A stretch of 64,000 nt of DNA from assembly GCF_937616625.2 (NCBI RefSeq), contig NC_065577.1, positions 24,813,501 through 24,877,500 of the forward strand, given 5' to 3'. The stretch's first letter is position 1. Every line of letters begins with the position of its first letter. The notes below the pieces were generated by a model, which ran no database searches, was not told the origin of the DNA, and was given only the letters and a program-made list of their open reading frames with translations. Both the position numbers and the translations under genes were made by a program. The stretch is from Mercurialis annua (Eukaryota > Streptophyta > Magnoliopsida > Malpighiales > Euphorbiaceae). This document shows positions 54,734 through 64,000 of the stretch, in pieces.

Positions 54734-57225
54734 TGTAATACCCCAAAATAATTAATTAGCTAATTGGACCACGTGTCCAATTTTGATTCGCCAGAGTGGC
54801 AATATTAGAAGAATTTCTGAAAAGATAAAGTAAATAAGTTTCAAGTAGGTCGGTTTTGGGAAATTAGCTATGCGGAAATCAAGGTTATATTTCAATTCTA
54901 TAGTAAAATTGGAATTAAAAGGAAAAATGTTAAGAAAAGCCCAGAATAAAGTGCAGGGACCAAAGTGGTAATTTAGCCACTTTATGTCGAAAATGGAAAT
55001 TTATAAATTTTGACGGGAAAATATTAATATTGGGATTCGTATTGTTTATCGGATATAAATAATACTTATAAGTCATAATAAAAGAGTTTATCGATTTAGG
55101 TATGGACAAAATCGTACGAAAGAAAAGTTTGAAAGATAATTGGTAACAAATGAAGAAATTAGGGGTTAAATTAACAAATTAGCCAAGTGATATATAAATG
55201 AGAAGATATGAATAAGAAGAATTAGAAGGAGAAGTGAAGAACGATCCAGAACGTCAAAAACCCTTCGATCAAGTTCGGTTGCTCGCCGTTTCTCCGTTCG
55301 GCGTCCGTTTCGGACGATTTTCACGGCGATCTCTTCGGAATTGAAAGCTCCATCTTTTCCGGGGCATCAAATCAAGGTAAGAGATCGATATATGGTGCGA
55401 AAACAGTAGGTTTGGGGCTGTTTCTTTTTAAGATTTGAGATTAAGCTTAAAATTGTTGGTTTTGATGTTTTTGGATTGTAGAATGATAGAATAAGTGTTT
55501 AAATGAAGTGGGTATGTATTGGTGTGAGTTTAGGGAGTTTTAGAGCCCCGGAAATGGTCCGGAAGTGCCGGAAAAACGCTGCACACGTCGGTGCACGACG
55601 TGCTGCACTTCAGCACGTCGTGCAGGCTCACGACGTGCACCACAAGGGTGCACGACGTGCACCAAGGGGGTGCACGACGTGCACCATGAAGGGCACGACG
55701 TGCCCTTAACAAAAATTGAAGGGCACGACGTGCCAAGGTGACACGACGTGCCCTAACTCGACCCGGATCTTCGTGGGACTTCCGGGAGTGAAGAAGGACC
55801 TCCGATAGCTTGATTTCAGTGTGAAACTCAGTGAAATGTTTTGATATAGATATAAAACATTATATAAATGAAAATTAACATAATAAATAGTCAAGATAAG
55901 TTCATCGATTAAGTAAGAATCCGATCAAGAAGTTATCAAAATTGAGAGAAACGAATACGAAACGAAAGGGGTGATAACTTAAATCTATAACCTAGGGTTT
56001 TAGGTTTTTAAGGTTCACGTTTATGTATTAAACGTGTATTTGATCTATATGTATCAGACGTGTCAGCAAACGGTGGGGTCAGCCGACGTGGTCTAGCACG
56101 GGCATATTATCATATTGACTTCGTTATTGATTGGATAGCGGTCACTGTGAGTTGTACTTTTACTTTCATGTATTATATATATTAAAATTATTTTATGAAA
56201 ATATATATATATATTGTTTTCATGCATCGCATTATATACAATTGATTGGATGTTATATGTTTATTTAATTTCTATATGCGAGAACTAGTATGCGATCCGA
56301 AGAAACTAGCTACCTATTAGGTGTCAATAGGCTGTGTGATCACCAGTATCGAGTCAGTCTAGTATGTTTGCATTGAGAAATGACTTGACACAGTTGGGAG
56401 TTGTTGATGAATATGAAATTTACGATTGGGTATATGATTTCGATACGAGAGTGAACTCGGCTACGGTGTAGCCTGGAAGTCCCCGTATCTAGTGGCTGGG
56501 CCACCAGCGAGTTGGACTCGCAATTGATATTTACGATTGGGTTGAATGATATATGATTATTCGAGAGATGTGTCGCATGCTAGGATATTAGTTTCACACG
56601 GATCAAATACATGCTTATATGTTTTATATTAATATTTTCTTGAGATGCGATGCTATGTTTTTATATTAATACTGTTAGTAAATGTCAACTCACTCTGTAT
56701 TTCCCCAAATACTGACCCCTCACCTTTGATGTCTTTCAGGTGCTTAGCTTGTGGACTTAGCTAGAGGCCAATTTTGAAGTCCAGAAGTCAGCTGTATATG
56801 TTAGTTTCTGACTTCTGTGAGTGCTGCAGTAGTGGTCCTGTGTCGATAGTATAATAGCCTAGACAACAGTTCATTTTGATTGTATATATTAACTGTTGTT
56901 ATTGTTTTATATGCATTTTGATAGGCTACGTGTTTAGTATATGATCCACGGCCCCAGGTGCCGGTGAGATGTTTGAAACACTAACTGATGTATATAGTAC
57001 CGCGAGGCCAGTTCGTACAGGGTACGGTAACTAGAGCCCGCGAGGTTTTGATACAGTTAGTGTAAATGTATAATTATATGTACATTTTCTTTCGTTGTTT
57101 GATATTGTTTATTTTATATTATATTTTCGAAAAATAAATTGTGATTTTAGGCTTGCTACGGGTTCCGGAGCTACCACTCCCGTTCCCTAGCGCCGGTTGC
57201 GGCTCAATAGTTTTGGTTCGTGACA
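54734..57225 (+). repeat. E2 3' LTR
   Basis: 2492 bases. TATA at 55191-55199, putative intron 55377-56739, array 55581-55754 with one 22-base unit more than the 5' LTR. Ends GGTTCGTGACA, one base changed from GGGTCGTGACA. Confidence 0.95.
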
Positions 57226-57420
57226 GTACAAGAATAAATCATCGATTATAAACCGAATACAATTCAAATCGTCATCGAAAACTCATACGACACATGTGAC
57301 ACATACTAGATACAACTTAAACCCCAAAAAAAGTGTCAAACTTGCTCAGTCCACCATTAACAATCCGAAATTAAGTCGGAAACACAACAATACCATGATG
57401 GAAAAATACGGGATATTACA
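57226..57420 (-). mobile_element. Solo LTR, remaining part after E2
   Basis: Begins with the right GTACA duplication (57226-57230) and continues the solo LTR started at 44721, ending ATATTACA at 57420; the GTTTC duplication follows. Confidence 0.92.
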
Positions 57421-60400
57421 GTTTCTAAACGTTTGGCTTAAATCGCTAAAAAGTTGAAACGTTTGGATTTGTTTCGTAACGTTTCAAACGTTTGGCTTAA
57501 ATTGCAAAAAGGGGAAACGTTTGGATTTGTTTAGTAACTTTTGTAAACGTTTGGCTTAAATCGCTAAAAAGGTGAAACGTTTGAATTTGTTTCGAAAAGT
57601 TTGTAAATGTTTGGTTTAAATCGCTAAAAAGGTGAAACATTTGGATTTGTTTCTTAACATTTTAAACGTTTGGCTTAAATCGCTACAAAGGGGAAACGTT
57701 TGGATTTGTTTCTTAACGTTTATAAATGTTTGGCTTAAATCACTACAAAGGTGAAACGTTTGGATTTATTTCGTAACGTTTGTAAACGTTTGGCTTATAA
57801 TGCTAAAAAAGTGACACGATAGGATTTGTTTCGTAACCTTTGTAAATGTTTGGCTTAAATCGATAAAAAGGTGAAACGTTTGGATTTGTTTCGTAGCATT
57901 TGTAAAGGCTTGACTTGAATCGCTAAAAATGCAAAACGTTTTGTTTTGTTCCATAACGTTTGTAAACATTTGGCTTAAATCGCTAAAAAGGTGAAACGTT
58001 TGGATTTGTTTCGTAATGTTTGTAAACTTTTCGCTTAAATCCCTAAAAAGGTAAAACGTTTGGTTTTGTTTTGTAACGTTTGTAAACGTTTGGCTTAAAT
58101 TGCTAAAAAAAGGAAACGCGTGGTTTTATTTCTTAACCTTTATAAACGTTTGGCCTAAATCACTAAAAACGTGAAACATTGGGATTTGTTTCGTAATGTT
58201 TGTAAACGTTTGGCTTAAATCGCTAAAAAGGTGAAACGCTTGGATTTGTTTTGTAACGTTTGTAAACGTTTGGCTTAAATTGCAAAAAAGGGGACACGTT
58301 CGGATTTGTTTCATAGCATTGTAAACGTTTGGCTTAAATCGCTAAAAAGATGAAACGTTTGGATTCGTTTCATAACGTATGTAAACGTTTGGCTTAAATC
58401 GCTAAAAATTTGAAACGTTTGGATTTGTTTCATAATGTTTGTAAACGTTTGACTTAAATTGCAAAAAAGGTGAAATGTTTGGTTTTGTTTCGTAACGTTT
58501 GCAAACGTTTTTCTTAAATCGCTAAAAAGGTGAAACGTTTGGTTTTGTTTCGTAATGTTTGTAAACGTTTGGCTTAAATCTCTAAAAAGGTGAAGCGTTC
58601 AAATTTGTTTTATAACGTTCATAAACGTTTGGCTTAAATCGGTAAAAAGGTGAAACGTTTGGTTTTTTCGTAACGTATTGAAACGTTTTGTTTAGTGATT
58701 TAAGGCAAACGTTTACGAAACAAAACCAAATGTTTCCCTATTTTAGCGGTTTAAGAAAAACGTTTACAAACGTTACGAAACAAATCCAAACGTTTAACCT
58801 TTTTAGCGGTTTAAGCCAAACGTTTACAAACGTTATGAAAAAAATCCAAACGTTTCCTCATTTTAGCAATATAATCCAAATGTTTAAGAACGTTACGAAA
58901 CAAATCCAAACGTTTCACCTTTTTAGCCATTTAAACCAAACGTTTACAAACGTTACGAAACAAATCCAAACGTTTGTTTCGTAACTTTTGTAAAGGTTTG
59001 GCTTAAAGTGCTGAAAAGGTGAAACGCTTGGATTTGTTCCGTAACGTTTGTAAACGTTTGGCTTAAATCCTTATAATGGGGAAACGTTTGGATTTGTTTC
59101 GTAACGTTTGTAAACGTTTGGCTTCAATCGCTAAAAATGTGGAACGCTTAGATTTGTTTTGTAACGTTTGGATTTGTTTCATAGCGTTTGTAAACATTTG
59201 ATTAAATCGCTAAACCTTACGAAATAAATCCAAGCTTTTACCCATTTTATAAATTTAAGCCAAACTTTATCAAATGTTACGAAACAAAACCAAACGTTTC
59301 CCCTTTTTAGCTATTTAGGCCAAACGTTTAAAAACGTTGTGAAACAAATCCAAACGTTTGGCGATTTAAGCAATTTATGCCAAACGTTTACAAAACTAAA
59401 CGTTTCCCATTTATTTATAAATTTAAGCCAAACTTTATCAAATGTTACAAACAAAACCAAACGTTTCCCCTTTTTAGCTATTTAGGCCAAACATTTACAA
59501 ATGTTGTGAAACAAATCCAAACGTTTGGTGATTTAAGCGATTTATGCCAAACGTTTACAAAACTAAACGTTTCCCATATATAGCGATTTAAGCCGAACGT
59601 TTACAACCATTATGAAACAAAACCGAACGTTTCACCTTTTTAGCGATTTAAGCCAAACGTTTATAAACGTTACAAAACGAAACCAAACGTTTACAAACGT
59701 TACGAAACAAAACCAAACGATTACAAACGTTACGAAACAAAACCAAACGTTTCACCTTTTTAGTGATTTAAGCCAAACGTTAACAAAGGTTATGAAACAA
59801 AACCAAACGTTTAACATTTTTAGCAATTTAGGCCAAACGTTTACAATCGTTACGAAACAAATCTAAGCGTCTTACATGTTTAGCAATTTTAGCCAAACGT
59901 TTAGAAACGTTACAAAAAACCCAAACGTTTCACCTTTTTAGAAATTTAAGCTAAACATTAATAAACGTTACGAAACAAAACCAAACATCTACAAACGTTA
60001 CGAAACAAAACCAAACGTTTCACCTATTTAGCGATTTAAGCCAAACGTTAACAAAGGTTATGAAACAAAACCAAACGTTTAACATTTTTAGCAATTTAAG
60101 CCAAACGTTTACAAACGTTACAAAACAAATCCAAGCGTTTCACCTTTTTAGCAATTTAAGCCAAACGTTTACAAACATTACAAAAAATCCAAACGTTTCA
60201 CCTTTTTAGCAATTTAAGCTAAACATTTACAAACTTCACGAAACAAATCCAAGCGTTTCACCATTTTAGTGATTTAAACCAAATGTTTACAAACGTTACG
60301 AAAAAAAACCAAACGTTTCCCTTTATTAGTGATTTAAGCCGAACGCTACGAAACTAAACCAAGCGATTTAAGCCAAACGTTTACAAACATTACGAAACAA

Positions 60401-63400
60401 AAAGGTGAAACGTTTTGATTTGTTTCGGAACGTTTGGCTTAAATCGCTAAAAAATGTGATATTTTTGGTTTTGTTTTGTAACGTTTGTAAACGTTTGGCT
60501 TAAATAACTAAAAAGGTGAAACGTTTGGCTTTGTTCCATAACGTTTGTAAATGTTTGGCTTAAATCACTAAAAAGGTGAAACGTTTGGATTTGTTTCATA
60601 ACGTTTGAAAACGTTTGTCTTCAATCGCAAAAAAAGTGAAATGTTTGGATTTGTTTTGTAACGTTTGTAAACTTTTGGCTTAAATCGATAAAAAGGTGAA
60701 ACGTTTAGTTTTGTTTCGTATCGTTTGTAAATGATAGTAAAATTAATTAAACGTTTGGATTTGTTTCGTAACATTTGTAAACGTTTGGCTTAAATTGCTA
60801 AAAAGCTGAAACATTTGGATTTGTTTCGAAACGTTTGTAAACGTTTGGCTTAAATCGCTAAAAAGGTGAAACGTTTGGATTTGTTTTGTAACGTTTGTAA
60901 ACGTTTGGATTATATCGTCAAAAAAGGTGAAACTTTTCGTTTTGTTTCGTAATGTTTGTAAATGTTTGGCTTAAATTTCTAAAAAGTGGAAACGTTTGGT
61001 TTTTTTTCTTAACCTTTTTAAACGTTTGGCCTAAATCGCTAAAAAGGTGAAAAGTTTGGATTTGTTTCATAACATTTGTAAACGTTTGGCTTAAATCGCT
61101 AAAATGTGAAACGTTTGGATTTGTTTCGTAACGTTTGTAGACGTTTGGCTTATATTTCTAAAAAGGTTAAACGCTTGGATTTGTTTCGTAGCGTTTGCAA
61201 ACGTTTGGCTCAAATTGCTAATAGGATGAAACATTTGGTTATGTTTCAGAAGCTTTGTAAACGTTTGGCTTAAATTCCTAAAAAGGGGAAACGTTCGGTT
61301 TTGTATCGTAACGTTTGTAAAAGTTCGGCTTAAATCGCTAAAAATATGAAACGTTTGATTTTGTAAACGTTTGGTTTAAATCGCTTAAATCGCCAAACGT
61401 TTGGATTTGTTTCATAACGTTTGTAAACATTTGGGATAAATCGTTAAAAAAGTGAAACATTTGGATTTGTTTCGTAACGTTTTAAATCTTTGGCTTAAAT
61501 TTCTAAAAAGGTGAAACGCTTGGATTTGTTTCGTAACATTTGTAAATGTTTGACTTAAATCGCTAAAAAGTTGAAACGTTTGTAAACGTTTGACCTAAAT
61601 TGCTAAAAATGTGAAACGTTTGGATTTGTTTCATAACGTTTTAAACGTTTGGTTTTGTTTCATAACCTTTATAAACATTTGACTTAAATCGCTAAAAAAG
61701 TGAAACGTTTGACTTAAATCGCTAAAAAAGTGAAACGTTTGGATTTGTTTCGTAAGGTTTGTTAACGTTTGGCTTAAATTGCTAAAAAAGGTAAAACGCT
61801 TGGATTTGTTTCGTAACGTTTGTAAACGTTTGGCTTAAATTGCTAAAAAGGTAAAACACTTGGATTTGTTTCCTAATATTTGTAAACGTTTGGCTTAAAT
61901 TGCTATAAAAAAGTGAAACACTTGGATTTTTTTCATAACGTATGTAAACGTTTGGCTTAAATTGCTAAAAAGGTGAAACATTTGGATTTGTTTCGTAACG
62001 TTTTAAACATTTGGTTTTGTTTCGTGACGTTTACATACGTTTGGTTTAAATTGCTAAAAAGGTGAAACGTTTGATTTTGTTTTGTAACGTTTGTATACGT
62101 TTGACTTTATTTGCTAAAAAGGTGAAACGCTTTGATTTGTTTCGTAACGTTTGCAAATGTTTGGCATAAATTGCTAAAAAGGTGAAACCCTTGAATTTGT
62201 TTCTTAACGTTTGTAAAAGTTTGGCTTAAATTGCTAAAAAGTCGAATTGTTTGGATTTGTTTTGTAACGTTTATAAACGTTTGGCTTAAATTGCTAAAAA
62301 GCTGAAACGTTTGGATTTGTTTTCTAACGTTTGTAAACGTTTGGTTTATATATCTAAAAAGGTGAAACGCTTGGATTTGTTTCGTAACGTTCGTAAACAT
62401 TTAACTTAAATCGCTAAAAATGTGAAACATTTGGTTTTGTTTCGTAACGTTTGTAAATGTTTGTTTAAAACATTACAAAACAAATTTACGAAACAAATCC
62501 AAACGTTTCATCTTTTTAGCGATTTAAGCCAAACGTTTTAAAAAGAAGAAACGTTTGTATTGGTTTCGTAACGTTTGTAAACGTTCGGCTTAAATTATAA
62601 AAAAGGTGAAACATTTGGATTTGTTTAAACGTTTGGCTTAAATCGCTAAAAAGGGGAAACGATTTGATTTGTTTCGTAATGTTTTAAACGTTTGGTTTTG
62701 TTCGTAACGCTTGAAAACGTTTGTCTTAAATCGCTAAAAAGGTGAAACGTTTGGATTTGTTTCGTAACGTTTGTAAACGTTTGACTTAAATTGCTAAAAA
62801 GGTGAAACACTTGGATTTGTTTCGTAACGTTTGTAGACGTTTGGCTTAAATTGCTAAAAAGGGGAAATGTTTGGATTTGTTTCGTAACATTTGGATTTGT
62901 TTCGTAACGTTTGTAAACATTTGGCTTAAATTGCTAAAAAGGTGAAACGTTTGGATTTGTTTCGTAACGTTTGCAAACGTTTGGCTTAAATGGCTAAAAA
63001 GGTGAAACGTTTGGATTTGTTTCATAAAGTTTGTAAATATTTGGCTTAAATTGCTAAAAAGGTGAAACGCTTGGATTTGTTTCGTAAAGTTTGTAAATGT
63101 TTGGCCTAAATCGCTAACAAGGCGTAATGTTTGGATTTGTTTCATAACGTTTTAAATGTTTGGTTTAAATTGCTTAAATGGGGAAACGTTTGGATTTGTT
63201 TCATAAACGTCTGTCTTAAATCGCTAAAAAGGGGAAACATTTGGATTTGTTTCATAATGTTTGTAAACATTTTGATTACATTGCTAAAAAGGTGAAACAT
63301 TTGGATTTGTTTCACAACGTTTTTAAACGTTTGGCTTAAATAGCTAAAAATGTGAAACGTTTGGATTTGTTTCGTAACATTTTAACGTTCGGTTCTGTTT

Positions 63401-63938
63401 CCTAACATTAGTAAACGTTTGGCTTAAATCGCTTAAAAGGTGAAACGTTTGGCTTAAATCGCTAAAAAGGTGACACGTTTGGATTTGTTTTGTAACGTTT
63501 GTAAACGTTTGGCTTAAATTGCTAAAAATATGAAACATTTGGAATTGTTTCGTAACGTTTTAAACGTTTCGTTTTGTAACGTTTGTAAACGTTTAGCTTA
63601 CATCGCTAAAAAGGGGAAACATTTGGATTTGCTTGGTAATTTTTGTAAACGTTTGGCTTATATTGCTAGAAAGGTGAAACATGCTTAAATCGCTAAAAAG
63701 GTGAAACGTTTGGTTTTGTTTCGTAACATTTGTAAACGTTCGCCTTAAATCGCTAATAAGGTGAAACGTTTGGATTTGTTTTGTAACTTTTGTAAACGTT
63801 TGGCTTGGTTTCCTAATGTTTGTAAACGTTTGGCTTGGTTTCGTAACGCTTGTAAACGTTTGGCTTAAATTGCTAAAATGTAAAACGTTAGGATTTGTTT
63901 CATAACGTTTTGAACGTTGGGTTTTGTTTCGTAACAGT
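57421..63938. repeat. 60-bp satellite array, block 6
   Basis: About 108 monomers, mostly direct. Inverted stretches at about 58695-58976, 59211-60390 and 62462-62540. A ~172-base unit is tandemly duplicated at 59236-59404 and 59408-59580. Repetitive frames on both strands are satellite artefacts. No gene is seen. Confidence 0.96.
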
Positions 63939-64000
63939 TGTTATAACCCCCCTCTCAAATTTATTTTTAAAATTAATTTCAAAACATAATTCAAATTTAA
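63939..64000 (+). mobile_element. start of another LTR, cut by window end
   Basis: Satellite stops abruptly and TGTTATAACCCCCCTCTC begins, resembling the TGTAATACCCC LTR starts. Only 62 bases are visible. Confidence 0.45.

Larger units (their letters stand above)
47253..57225 (+). mobile_element. E2: Gag-only non-autonomous Ty3/gypsy LTR retrotransposon
   Basis: 9973 bases with perfect GTACA duplications: 5' LTR 47253-50291, PBS, a leader with duplicated hairpins, a Gag-like gene (50816-51844), a long purine-rich non-coding interior with the RNA-like module, pre-PPT hairpin, polypurine tract and 3' LTR 54734-57225. No protease, RT or integrase is present. Setting aside a 569-base insertion in the 5' LTR and one 22-base array unit in the 3' LTR, both LTRs are 2470 bases and nearly identical, so the insertion is recent. 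It probably moves using enzymes of a related chromovirus while perhaps supplying its own Gag. Confidence 0.93.

Noticed and set aside
44716..57425. GTTTC flanks as chance matches in satellite rather than a target duplication
   Set aside because: GTTTC is common in the satellite so chance is possible, but both LTR ends and the split structure fit exactly, so I kept the duplication call with reduced confidence.

Overview
This window is a block of plant (most likely eudicot) heterochromatin. I see no host gene, no RNA gene and nothing prokaryotic. The organism type is inferred from chromovirus-type Ty3/gypsy elements with long LTRs, a primer-binding site complementary to initiator tRNA-Met, 5-bp target duplications, and a large AT-rich tandem satellite. 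I cannot name the species.

The background is a 60-bp satellite in six blocks (2547-9330, 21391-25840, 35260-35674, 39958-41180, 44461-44720, 57421-63938). The monomer is two related ~30-bp halves, each carrying the AAACGTTT dyad. Because 60 is a multiple of 3, the arrays give many spurious repetitive 20-residue-period reading frames. The arrays contain orientation flips, higher-order duplications and two small non-satellite spacers.

Six retroelement units interrupt the satellite. (1) 1-2546 is an LTR on the minus strand, cut by the window start. (2) 9331-11261 is a truncated plus-strand LTR directly abutted by element E1 (11262-21390), a non-autonomous LTR element with near-identical 2.8-kb LTRs and a 4.5-kb non-coding interior. 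(3) 25841-35259 is a complete minus-strand chromovirus (TSD ACCTT) with decayed gag, protease, RT, RNase H, integrase and chromodomain. (4) 35675-39957 is a solo LTR (TSD ATATA) holding a second solo LTR of another family (38212-39729, TSD AATAT). (5) 41181-44460 is an interior fragment (E3) related to E1. (6) 44721-57420 is a minus-strand solo LTR (TSD GTTTC) split by element E2 (47253-57225, TSD GTACA). E2 encodes only a Gag-like protein with a very acidic segment, and its 5' LTR carries a 563-bp inverted-repeat insertion holding an Athila-like gag fragment. A further LTR starts at 63939.

The most interesting signals are non-coding. E1, E2 and E3 share an RNA-like module about 2.1-2.2 kb after the PBS (position measurable in E1 and E2): a long-range stem with a compensatory base change, enclosing a conserved hairpin. 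A small hairpin lies just before the polypurine tract in all four families examined, also with a compensatory change. Most LTRs carry a family-specific GC-rich array of CG-core palindromes whose copy number differs between the two LTRs of one element. Most LTRs also contain a consensus plant 5' splice site after the TATA region and a conserved acceptor near the 3' end, and both gag genes start one base after a consensus acceptor. Together these suggest a family of autonomous and parasitic elements with conserved RNA-level control (splicing, packaging, priming). This is inference and untested.
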